Positions 51,153 to 62,330 of a stretch of 64,000 bases of DNA are shown in pieces (positions within the stretch are counted from its first letter, which is position 1; every line of letters starts with the position of its first letter). The notes under the pieces are model-generated. The model saw nothing but the letters and a program-made list of their open reading frames with translations. It searched no databases and had not been told where the DNA came from. This DNA comes from Megamerina dolium (taxonomy: Eukaryota > Arthropoda > Insecta > Diptera > Megamerinidae), in NCBI GenBank assembly GCA_963854835.1, contig OY978525.1, positions 1,321,501 through 1,385,500 of the forward strand, written 5' to 3'. The translations under genes were made by a program, and so were the position numbers.

Positions 51153-51424
51153 TGTAAGGAGATTTTTTTATACTTTTTTTTGTTTGATTAAAAACTTAAT
51201 CAATTAAAAATTTGTTTTAATTTTTACTCAAAAATAAAAATCTCTTTTAAATTCAATTTTTTGTATTTTTACTGAGGAAAAAACTTCATTTAGGGTTATA
51301 CATTTTTGCTTAATATTTGTTTTTGGTTTTTCTTGCGTGTCTTTAAGTTTCGCTGAAATAAATCGAATAATTTCGTGTATCAAACGATCAAAGTATATTT
51401 AATATTCAAACAATAGACAATATA

Positions 51425-53119
51425 TCCTTCATACAGACGCATATCGACCATATTATTCTATATTCGATTAGATTCAAGAAGCCAAAGTAAATATCTATAT
51501 CCAAGTATATGCTGTTGTGAGTTAATCAATTGGAAAAAATTACATCAGTATCGTTTCTTTTTGCTCCCACTTGTTTGTTTTATTTTTGCCATTATTTCTC
51601 TTGTACTTCTACAGTAGTAGGGCACTTGTTTATTATTTATTCATTTATTTCTTGACAGAATGCCTTTATTGCTTCTTACGAGTACATATTTCGCAAGTGC
51701 GATAGTACATACATATTATTATATATTGTACATACAATAAAACTCTCTAGCACAGCATCGTCTTGAAACACATTGAAAGTAAGTATGTCGCGTATCATCC
51801 TCCGGTTCATTTACACGTCAAAAATATTTAAATAATTGCTCACTGGTGATGTGGTCGTATAATACGAAGAAGAAAAAAGTGGAAATAAAAAAAAAAAAAA
51901 AATCAATAGATAAACAATATATTATCAGTGGCGTGTGTTAAAAGTCTAAAACTATGTACAAGAAAAGGTCATTTTGCTAGTTTGTACCTATATGTATGCG
52001 TCCAGAGTGACACGTGCAAGTTAACATGGCCTCCCAGTAGGCAAATACACATAAGTAGATGTATAGTTCTGAAAAGTACTATTTAAAAGATGTCGAGAAT
52101 GTTTTTCTCAGTGAATTTCTAGCTTTATTATAGTATGCATTGATAATTGAAATATTTTTAATAAAGACTAAATAAAGCCTTGGGGAAAGAAATGTTCAAG
52201 TATTTATTGCGCTTCATTTGCATGATTCTTTATATGTATATAGCCATTAAAGGTAATATAACATATGATATGTGTGCTTAATCAATATATATGTATATAC
52301 CTACATATATTCTAAATATATTGAACTGCTGTTTTTGTATAATGCATGGGCAAGTATGGTTACAACAACAATAACTGCACCAACTAAACCAAATATGTTC
52401 AAAAAAAAAAAAAAAAAAACAACAGAAAATAAGAACAGAACAGCAACGACAGTAACAATAACAACAACAACAACGTATTGCACAAATAAATGTATCGATT
52501 GTATTTATTTACATATACATACATACATACATATATGTAAGTAAAGAGAAAAGCATGAAATTCAATTAAAATCGCCATTAAAAATTAAAATGCTGCCAAC
52601 AATCTGCTGCTGCTGCTTTTGCTGCTGTTGTTGTTGTTGTTGTTGTAGTTGTTATGGTGTAGTTGAAACACAATAATTAGAAATATTTACAATGCTCAGC
52701 ATGTATACAAGAGCACACTGGCACACGTACTTCCATACTTGTATATTGGTAGTGGCATTAGTTTCTTTTTCAAATGCATTCGCTAACCCACAAACGCATA
52801 CGCATATAGACGCACACACACACATACTAAATTTAATATGTATTTATATAGGTATATCGAAAAATGTTCAATACCCACGTTTGTATCGTAAATCGTTTGT
52901 GTCTGGTGAAAAACAAATTAATTCATGCAACTACAAGACGGGGCGTCGTTGACTCTACATACATATGTACGTACTAAAATATGTACCGTAAACATTATGG
53001 TAGTTGGGAAATTATTGACTTTGATATTAGTGTAAATTGCCCAATTCGACGACAGTGAACAAAAACAACTACCAAAGTTGGGAAAGTTTAACTTTGGTAT
53101 ATACTGAAGCTACAACCCG
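51425..53119. other. no gene seen; simple repeats
   Basis: A runs (51888-51902 and 52399-52418), CAA (52451-52475), ATAC (52515-52531) and TTG (52617-52646). Frames here are repeat-derived. Confidence 0.5.
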
Positions 53120-53720
53120 AATTTTTTGTTTGTTTGAGATATAGGCGTGTTTTTCATTGGATTTCGCCTATTTTCAAATATGCTAGAGAGTTAATAAAAG
53201 TAATCGTATATTCTTCAGTTCTATAGCTTTATATATTTGTGCTCAAAGTCTATAAATATATATTCGAAAACATAGTTTTGTATGAGAGATAGGCATGACT
53301 TTAACCCGATTGGGTCTATTTTTAAATTGGTCTAATATTTAGTAAATACAATCATATATACGAAATTTCAGCTTGCTAAAATTATAATTTAGAGCGTAAA
53401 GTGTGGAAATATTCATTCGAAATATGAGGGATACATGTCATTTTTATCGAATTCCACTTAATCTTAATTTCATCAATTTGGTAGCAAATTATGATCATAT
53501 GTACAAAGTTTCAGCTTGATAGCGTACAATTTTTGTACGCAAAGTGCGGAAATTTATATTTGAAAACATACTTTTGTATGGAAGCTAGGAGTTGTTTTCA
53601 TCCGATTACGCTCATTTTCGAGCACGTTTGCTCTTTGGTAAAATCAATCTTGCGTTCCAATTTTCAGTTTGATCGCTTTATAATTACTACAGTTATGTCC
53701 ACATATGTCCACTCTCCTTA
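53120..53720 (+). repeat. ~142-155-bp tandem monomers, four diverged copies
   Basis: The GAGATATAGGCGTG-type block occurs at 53138, 53284, 53426 and 53581. Shared blocks TTTTGTATGAGAGATAGG, AAGTTTCAGCTTGATAG and GTACGCAAAGTGCGGAAAT place it in the 34.5-kb family. More diverged than that array. Confidence 0.82.
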
Positions 53721-54955
53721 TTGATATTACAAGCGGAATCACCAACCATATACAATTGACACTTTGAGTGTAGGGTATTAATAATACAAAATAATCAAAC
53801 CGTTTATAGAAAATATGTACGAGTATATATTTGTAGAGTAAAGCATATACGTATGTTTTCGTTGCATGCAACCACCTCATCATCACTTGCTGCAGTTAGA
53901 GCAACACGAACGTGTCACCAATAATAATAATAATAATAATAATATTAGTAATAATCGTAATACTTGTAGTACTCTAAAGGATAGCACTAGTAATAACAAT
54001 AACATGTAGGTATAACAACAAATAACGATGCTATGTAATTAATATTAATACGCATGTATACACTGGTCTACATTGTAATAACTATGAATTTGTGTTGGTG
54101 GATACACGCACATATGTGTGATATATGCATGTGTATGTATGAACATGCCATTTCATAATTGTAGTGGACAACAAATATGTTCACCTGTTGCTTGCAGCGG
54201 AATGTGGTAGTAATGTCCACGTACGAAATTATAGGTTCGTATGGAGACGTATAAACATGCATATACAAGTTTATACATATGTATGTAGGTATGCATGCAC
54301 TCATATATTTATTGTCTACTATATGCAAGCGAGTATGTAATGCGGTTAATCTAATACTTAAGCAATTCAAGCATTTTAAACTAGTAAATCGACATCGACA
54401 AGGCTGATTCTAATTACTATTACATCAAATGATTGGCTACTGATTTGGGATAAGGTAAGGTAAGATTAAAGTGGAGTCGGTCTGGATATATGCTTTCTTT
54501 TGAAATGCATTTTATATAGTTTACTGTGATATCATCAGTTTGCGGCATACTGTTGTATAATTTTAATATTTAGTCATTTTGATTATACATACATAGTCTC
54601 ATATACGTGGGGTTGCCTTCAGTTATACACATATCTACATATATCTACTAAGCTAAGTCATTTGCTTACTTTATCGACCTATTAACCTGTTGATAATAAT
54701 ATTTATTAATCATATTGTAACGTTTTTACTGTGAACGTATTTGATTGATGAATACCATTCGTGGTCAATCACACGATTGCGTAAACATTTTAAATGCTGC
54801 ACATTGTATTATTTTTTTTTTTGTAATTTTTATTAATGAATACAATTTAAATTATGTCATAGTGATGAAAGAACCTTTGGAGTTTTCGAGCGAATCTTAA
54901 AGAGACTAAGGATTAATTTTCAACCAGTTTTTTGAGTATTTGGCTTTGGAATCAT
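53721..54955. other. no gene seen
   Basis: An AAT array lies at 53920-53944. The 100-codon minus frame at 54068-54370 has no domain. Confidence 0.5.
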
Positions 54956-55704
54956 TTAAGGGGGGAATAGGGTTAAACCAGTGGTAAATTATAGTATGAC
55001 ATTTGAAGAATATTATGTAAAATTTTCATGGAGAAATATTAAAAAATACGGCAATGGCAGCAATTATTCTGGAGCGTCTCGGAAAAAAGTTGAATTGCGG
55101 TGTCCCTTATAAATCGTTGCTGGATCATCTGAAATCAAAAAATTAAAATTATATCGTTAGATAATCGCTTTGCCCAGGTAATGCTTTTTCGAAATTTCAA
55201 TTTTTCACTTTATGGGAATATTTTGAAGGAAAACCGCGATTTTTTTTTGCGAAAAAATCGGTATAATTTGTTATTGTAAAATGAAAAATATTAACAAATT
55301 TGAAAAAAAAACTCTCTAGCGTTACCTCGTAAATTTTGTACAGTAATAGTGTTTAAAATTTCAAAACGATCAGTGCAGTAGTATTGAAGTTGTGAGGGAC
55401 ACCTACTTTGAAAACGTGAGTTTTGGGAAAAACGCTTTAAAGTTTTGAACACTAAAAATCTATCACTATCGGCTTGCCTCACACTGAATCATCAATGCCA
55501 GATCCATAAAGGATGTTGCGATCATCCATGATCTCTTGTCTACGATGAAGCTTCCTCCTCCGACAGATATAAAAATAGTCATAACTTCGTCTATTTTGCT
55601 CCCATTGACTAGAAATTTAGACACAACATTGTTGAGATATTATGCATTAAACAAAAAAAAAAAAATTCGAAAAAAATATTTAAAAAACTCTATTCCCACC
55701 TTAA
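54956..55704 (-). mobile_element. TTAA-type MITE, copy 2 (~741 bp)
   Basis: TTAA lies on both sides (54956-54959 and 55701-55704). Inverted ends read GGGGGGAATAGGGTT and, inward from the right, GGTGGGAATAGAGTT (13 of 15). It lies in the opposite orientation to copy 1, with the shared internal block ATGATTCAGTGTGAGG-like on the minus strand near 55490. No transposase is encoded. Confidence 0.85.
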
Positions 55705-55889
55705 TTCACATTGGTATTCACACGATAAATCAAAAGTGGTTTTCTCCAGCAAACAGAATAAACATTTTGATACATATTTTGGGTTGCTGCATTTGAATTC
55801 GAATTTGATTTATTTAGGTCAGAATTTATTTCGTTCCTAACCTAAAAAAAAACAATGATTAAATGTGAAAAAATTAGTTAAATAACCAG

Positions 55890-56330
55890 AATTACCTCTA
55901 GAGGGGTGAAATGTATGACCGGCTCTCATGAATTTTTCCTCACAAACATTTTTTTGGGGACTTTCACCACAGAAAAAACAGAATCATCTCTAGAAGGGTG
56001 AAATGTATGATCGACTCTCATGAATTTTTCCTCACAAACTCTTTTTTGGGAACTTTCCTACTCTCTATCTCTACCCATTAGAGGGGCTTTTCTAAAATAT
56101 TGAGTTTTTTTTTTGGAATAAAAATAAATTTCGCTTACACCACTATCTGAATGCCTCTACAGGTATACAATGTATGATCGACACCCATAAATTTGTAGTA
56201 CGTAATATTTTTTCTGAACATATTTACCACAGATCTTCATCACTTACAGATGCTGCCTTAGAAAATGCACGTAATATACTTGAATATCAACATATAACCC
56301 TATGAAGGTATCGATGAAATGTATAACGTT
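55890..56330 (+). repeat. GGTGAAATGTATGA dispersed repeat, three to four units
   Basis: CTCTAGAGGGGTGAAATGTA at 55896 and CTCTAGAAGGGTGAAATGTA at 55988 (92 bp apart), then CTCTACAGGTATACAATGTA near 56155 and ATGAAGGTATCGATGAAATG near 56303. CATGAATTTTTCCTCACAAA follows the first two. Scraps of the same family are seen at 3.6, 4.3, 7.8, 38.2 and 58.4 kb. Confidence 0.7.
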
Positions 56331-58330
56331 AAAGATTTAGTTGTCAGTGGGTAGCACTTCTATGAGTCATGGCACGGTGTCATGGAGAAAGATACTTCAC
56401 ATTAATTTTTTACAAATTTTTTGTGCTTGAGTAAATCGGCTGGGTTGTCAAGCAACTAACTAAATTTCTTTTATAAATGTATGGTAAGATCTTTAGTTCT
56501 CGAATATAAATAATTGTCATTCAGGGAAATAATCTGTATCAATAGCAAAACCTGTCCCAATGTAGTGTGGATACATAGCACGCGTATGATTGAGATGGCG
56601 ATTATACCAGAAACCAAAGAATAATACTGCGGCAAGTTAAATACGGCAGCTGTTTGTTGAAAATTATGTATGTATAATTTGTGCAAAACAAACGAACAAT
56701 CATACATACAAACAAACTCTGTTGTGTTTGAAAGCATTCTACTTGATTTATAATACGAGAAATTCCACCTGCTCGATTACCAGTATTTTAACTGTTTGCT
56801 GTTATTGCTACTGTTCAATTTGCAGTGAAAACGCGTCTTAATGTTGTTCTGTACAAAGCTGTACTGTAACATGTTGATAATTTTTTGATGGATTTTTAAA
56901 GTAATTGCTTCAAATGGATTTCGAGTAATAAAAATTGAAAACAAATTATTTGCTGCATCTTTTCTAAATAGTATCTACATACCATTGCCACTGTGCACTG
57001 TCTATTTCATACTCTATTCGTATTATCCGTTTTGTATTAGTCCATTTTCTTTATTGTTTTGCTGATTTATGTATCTTTTTGAGACGTGTTTATGACTCAT
57101 TTGGAGTAAGCGAATGAATATAAGTAGCAAGTGCTTATACATACTATTTCAAAAATTTCCAAGCTATTGAAATAACAAAACGAAACTTGGTAAAAACAAA
57201 GAGAGAGAGAAATAGATATGAAAATACTAAAAAGAAAAATACAAAAAAGAGTAGCAAGAAGGAGTGTAGCCACTTGTTTGAAGTAAAAATTGTTAATCAT
57301 AATGACCATTTGCACCTGCAACATCAATAAGGCGGCAAAAATATGTACACATAGCGTGCTCTCGTAGCGCAATTGTGTATACACACATAGCAGAGTAATA
57401 AAAAACGATGAAGCATGCGGCCAGGATAATTATTTTTATGATTATTACCAATACTAAGAACAACTACCTACCACCAAATAGACAACAACAAACAACAATC
57501 AACAAACTAACTAAGCAACCAGCTCAAGTAGCAAAAGCTTATATATATGTATATATTGGATAGATATATATTGGTATTTTACAAATTTTTGCTACTAATA
57601 TACATACAAATATATACATATGTATATAGGGTAGATATATAATATACATTAATAATGACCTGACCTAAGATACTCTGGCAAATGAACAGCACCAGTTTCG
57701 ACAACAACTTGGAAATGCGTGTGAATTTTGTGTCATCATCTTATTCCCACTAGTAACATGCGGCACGCTTCAGTAATTTCACTTAAGTCATTACGCTCAT
57801 TGGATGTTCTTCTTGTTGTTGCCGTCTATTATGTATGTATTTCTTCTTGAAGACGACAATACATACATACATACATCTCTTCAGTTTGGGTGGAGTGATG
57901 AGTCTTACATCTACATGAATACATATACATACACATACATATACGAGTATTCGAATTTACATCTAAAAATTAATTTACCTTTTCCGTTTAGACTATTCCA
58001 CCACACAATGTTGATTCTGTGAGCTTGTTGCTATAGTGTTTTTCGTATCGTGTTTAACCCATATCGTTGCAACAAAAATTGATAATAATTTTTGTTTTTA
58101 ATTCATTGGATATTAGAAATTGAAATTTATAAAGATGTTTCATTTTTTTAATTCAACTTTTTGATCAGTGTTAGCTATTTGATACTTCTACCGACGAAAT
58201 TATTACAAAAAGCAGCTTATAATACATTTAAATAATACAGCATAATATTTATTTACATATTTGGAGTCGCATCAGACGTTGATTTAAACAATTTGACAAA
58301 TATCTGACCGACTCTTATTCAGTTTTTCTC
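56331..58330. other. no gene seen
   Basis: AT-rich unique sequence with short TACA/TATA arrays near 57540-57640 and 57860-57877. The frames at 56471-56737 and 57097-57384 show no domain. Confidence 0.5.
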
Positions 58331-58690
58331 CTCAACTGGGTTGCCCACATACCTACTCCTTATATCTAGTTCTTAGAGAGGTTTTCCTACAAAATATGAG
58401 TTTTTTTTTTATAAATTTCAGTTCCCACCGCTCTAAGAGTACCACTAGGAGGCTAAAATTTATGAATATTTACTATTCCAAATTATTTCTGAAAATTCTT
58501 ACTGCCCATATTTATTCTTTCGAGAGGCTCCACTACATACTGAATTCAAAAGCGCGACAAAATTGTCCCATAATTGTTCAGCAATTGACAAAAGAGCGTT
58601 AAAATATACCAAAGACCCATATTAATTCTTTTCAACCAAGATTTTACCCCCAAATATTCATACCTCTGAACTCCGCTACAAAATTAATGT
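58331..58690 (+). repeat. decayed GGTGAAATGTATGA-type repeat
   Basis: CCCACCGCTCTAAGAGTACC (58425) and AGGCTAAAATTTATGAAT resemble units at 38.2 and 55.9 kb. TTCTTTCGAGAGGCTCCAC and TATTAATTCTTTTC follow. Edges are uncertain. Confidence 0.45.
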
Positions 58691-58778
58691 TCTTTCAATT
58701 TTATAAAAATATAATTTCAAGAATAAATCTGCAGCATTTTCTCCATAACGTGGCATGTAAAGTTTGTTTGTAAATTAT

Positions 58779-59130
58779 GTAAATCAGTGGGTTCCGTAGC
58801 TTAGTGGTTAGTGTGCTGGACTTCTGATCTGTAGGTCGTGGTTTCAATCCCCGGCTGAAGCATAACAAAATTCAATATCGAAAAGGTTTTTCTTTCGAAT
58901 GGTACCCACCTTCCGGCAAGAAATGGCAATTTGCCAAAAATGCTTCTTAAAAGAGCTCTGTAACAAAACTAAGTTAAAATGATGTCACAAGGGTTTAGTC
59001 GTTCGTAACTGGATAATACAAGTAGGTCCCTTCAAATGATGTCCAAATTTAACACGCACAAGTGTGGCCTAAGTGTGCCCTCTCAGAGAGAGAGGGAAGC
59101 CACATAACCTAACCTAACCTAGGTAAATCA
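58779..59130 (+). mobile_element. tRNA-derived SINE, copy E, with CCTAA-type tail
   Basis: An 8-bp GTAAATCA target duplication (58779-58786 and 59123-59130) brackets 58787-59122. The head has GGTTCCGTAGCTTAGTGGTT (A box) and GTGGTTTCAATCCCCGGCTG (B box with one extra T). The body matches the family. The tail differs from copies C and D: after GAAGCCACATA it ends in three AACCT units rather than an A/T-rich run. An AGAGAGAGAG stretch near 59084 is also private to this copy. Confidence 0.9.
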
Positions 59131-62109
59131 CATTTTAATCCAGTTTGTATCGGATCAAATCTATAATAAAAAATGTTAAAATTTAGTGTAAAAAAATAAA
59201 AATGTAGTTTCCTGGGGGCACAGAGGCTGTGAAATACAAAAATATTTTGTATAAAATTATTTTCGTATAACTCTTTTTTTTGAAATTTATTGAAAAATTT
59301 AAATTTGTGCATTTCGAGTTGAAAAGAGTAAGTAACTGAACGAAATGGGTTAATCAGATACTGCTTCTAATCTAGTACATATACAACTACGCGAAACGAG
59401 TCGCCTCATTTGAGAAACTGTTGAACGACGACGTCGTCGTCGTGGTCATGCATTGTTGAGTTTGGTGTTTTTCGTTGGTAGTTCTCGTAAATGTGTGTCT
59501 CTGTTTCGTACGATGTGTTTGCATTCAATTTGAAAACATTTCACATATACACATGCATACATACTCGTATGTAGTATTACTCACATCGCCAGAAAGTTAG
59601 GTAGACTTTTTTTTTTGAGAATCCAGTTTAATCGCTCGTTTGACGAATAGTAATAATTTTTTAATTGTAATTCTTTACAGCAGGCGAGCATTTACACTCT
59701 AATGTAGCTTGTGAAAAATCATCCTAGTTTAAGTTTGATTGTGTCTTCTCTCTCCCCACCTCACCAAAAAACAAACGTGTATATTTTTTGATTGACATAT
59801 GTGTGTGTGCGTGTGTGAATGTACTCGTATTTATGTATGAAGCAATGCAATTATATGCTTCGTTTTTGCCATTTGTTTTATATCTGTGGGATTTTGTGGC
59901 TTCATTGAACTGATGTTGTTGTTGTTGTTATTGTTATATTGTATATGTTCACACACACACACACACACACACACACTTGTAGAAAAGCGAGTGCTTGCGT
60001 GTTTCATGATATTCGTGCGAAGTGGACCCCATATGCACATAAGTTGTACATCGAAGAAGATCGTGTCTTGTGGTTTAGGATATTTGGTATTTGGTATATG
60101 TTCTCTAGTGAAATATTCTCAAGCAAATACATATACGTACATACATGTGCATTAAAATATTTATTAATGCCTCAACAACAGGCTGTTGCATTAATTGCTA
60201 TTGTTAAATTAACATAATTTTCAAATGAACCACCATCTGAGAGCAATTTGATCCGTAGAGTAGAAATTTTTTTGAGAAGATCTGATCGATGATATTTTTG
60301 TATTGAAACTTGTATTTAACTATAAGGCTCAATTCTATATTCCATTGCCTCATTGCTCCACGAAGGAAATTTCGATTGGCATAAAGACGCCAATGCATAA
60401 CAAACAACATGATAACCACTGAGACAATGAGACAATGGTCTTCCGTGGGGCATAATCTCATCTAAAAACTTATTTAGTACATTGATTATCATAGAAGCGA
60501 TTGGTAATTGCTTTCACATCTGAACAATTTTGCGGGATATCATTTTGAAATGAATACCGAAACTTAAAAATCAAGCCAAAGGGCAAAGGATAGAGGTAAC
60601 ACTTCTAATTACAAAAGCAAACAAATACTATGTACATAAAAGTAAATATATAGAAATTTGTTGAAAATCGAACAATTTTACAAGAATAAGTAATTTCTCA
60701 TTCGATGGCAGAAATTAAGCAGAAACTCTGCAGCAAATAGTACAAAGTTTTATGTAAAAAGTTTTGTAGAGCGTGCTGCATTTGTTTGCTTGTGAGTTCA
60801 ACCAATTGCCATTGTATGTACATACACACATACTTGTACATACGTTATCATTCACATCTCTATAATCATCATTATTATCATTATTATCTTTAGGAAGAAA
60901 ACAAGCAAAAAAACCAATTTCCAAAGTACAATTACAAGTGTGTACACGTAGAAAAGTTGTTCTACTTACTCTACTTACTGGCTACAGCAGTGTTCTAACA
61001 ATGTGTTGGATACACAGTTGGACCAGTACATATTCGTATTTGTAGTTTGATGCCACAGTGCTGTGAGCATCTTGCGTGTGCGCTCATTTGTCATGGTCGC
61101 GCTGTGACGAAATCAAATGAAATTTGAAACTTTGATGCTCATCGGTACGTCGTTCCATCGGTAGCTATGTTGTTTGGCCACTCTTTATCACAATGAAATT
61201 ATAGTCGATGTGTATACTAACTAAATACATATTTGGGCACTACTCTTACATACAAATGTTCATACATACATATTTGTGTCATTTGAGAATGTTTTGAATA
61301 TCAGCAACGGCTACAGGGGTGACTAGTGTTACATGTTGCAGCAACATGTACCTACTCGTATTCTTTGTGTAACATACATACACAAGTATTACATTTGTAC
61401 CATATACAGAGTGTATTGTTGAGTCATGTTTTGCATGTATGTGCGCGTGCATCTGTGACGTGAATGAAACACCAATACACAAAATACGAATAATAACAAC
61501 AGAGTATACCAGCATTGTCAACCATGATGGCGTTGCAATTTGCGCTTGAACAAAATACGTACAATATGTTTGTGTTTTGTTGTTTTGCAAAGTATGTAAG
61601 ACGAAAAGCTTGTATATGTGTTTTGTTTCTTAGCTTGTTATTGTATGTCAATTAATGGAATACAATAATAAGAAACTTGGTACAAAGAAATCATGAAAAT
61701 AACACGAAAATTTATATATGTATGTGTGTAAAACACTAATGAAGTCGCTGGTTGCTATTTTTTTCCCCTCTGTTGTCAACGTCGGCCATTGATTGACAAT
61801 ACATATTTTTTTTATTATAAAGGACATATATTTTATTTCAATGTATTCATAGGGGAGGTCGACAGTAATCAACATAATTGTGCGCACTCAAAATGAACTA
61901 TGTATATTTATTTCAAAATTATCTGAAACCAAAAGGTGAAACTAAATACAGCTGAGCACCTAGCACGAGTATCAAAGGTAGTTTATTTATTAATAAATTC
62001 AATCATCTGTATGTGTATATGCGGAGGTAAAATTTTGTAGAGGTGCAGGTTTCAACCATTTTCGATTATGTTTATTAGTGAATATACATACACGTAAGAA
62101 TTGCATTTT
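59131..62109. other. no gene seen; microsatellites
   Basis: A GAC/GTC-rich stretch (59427-59445), GTT (59914-59931) and CA (59950-59974) are present. The minus frame at 60204-60461 (RLYANRNFLRGAMRQWNIEL) is not repeat-made but has no recognised domain. It is left unassigned. Confidence 0.45.
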
Positions 62110-62330
62110 AGCTTGTTACATTTATATTTTCGGGCACAAGGTGTGAAAACACACATTCAGTAAAATACTTTTGTATGTGAGGTAGGCGTGGTTTTCATCC
62201 AATTTCAGCCCTTTTCTAATATATACATTCTATGATTATAAATATTATCTACACATATCAAGTTTTAATTCAATAACTTTATATTTACGAGCGCATAGGA
62301 TGAATACACACATACCCTGTATTTGTACCC
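62110..62330 (+). repeat. ~150-bp-monomer repeat, about one and a half units
   Basis: TTTTGTATGTGAGGTAGGCG at 62170, GGTTTTCATCCAATTTCAGC and TTCTATGATTATAAA follow the order of the 34.5-kb monomer. A second TTTATATTTACGAGCGCA block begins near 62279. Confidence 0.8.

Larger units (their letters stand above)
49582..51161. mobile_element. ~1.58-kb repeat element, unknown class
   Basis: Edges are set by the interrupted duplication. A likely short target duplication ATTTTT lies at 49576-49581 and 51162-51167. The left end begins ATACCCTGCAT, and the inverse ATGCAGGGTAT lies at 51120-51130, 31 bp before the right end. A perfect hairpin, GTCGGC-CCCA-GCCGAC, sits at 51137-51152. The interior has a TCCG/TCTG array and seven ~150-bp monomers. 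There is no coding frame of note. Elements of this look (ends with CCCTGCA and a CCGT array) are widespread in flies. A hairpin near one end recalls Helitrons, but the CTRR end and A/T insertion rule do not fit. Confidence 0.75.
49553..51424. repeat. 314-bp duplication, unit 2, interrupted by an element
   Basis: The first 29 bp (49553-49581) match the start of unit 1. The match then resumes at 51162 and continues to about 51424, through the same GAGGAAAAAACTTCATTTAG and CAAACGATCAAAG blocks. The two halves define the insertion edges of the element with base-scale accuracy. Confidence 0.85.

Noticed and set aside
51120..51161. Helitron 3' end
   Set aside because: A hairpin is present, but the terminal CTRR and the A/T insertion rule do not fit, and the left end is not TC.
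59105..59122. Interstitial telomere repeat
   Set aside because: Only three AACCT units, lying within the SINE's target duplication; better explained as the SINE tail.
60204..60461. 85-codon minus frame with non-repetitive text
   Set aside because: No recognised domain, no splice or promoter context and no copy elsewhere in the window; not enough to call a gene.
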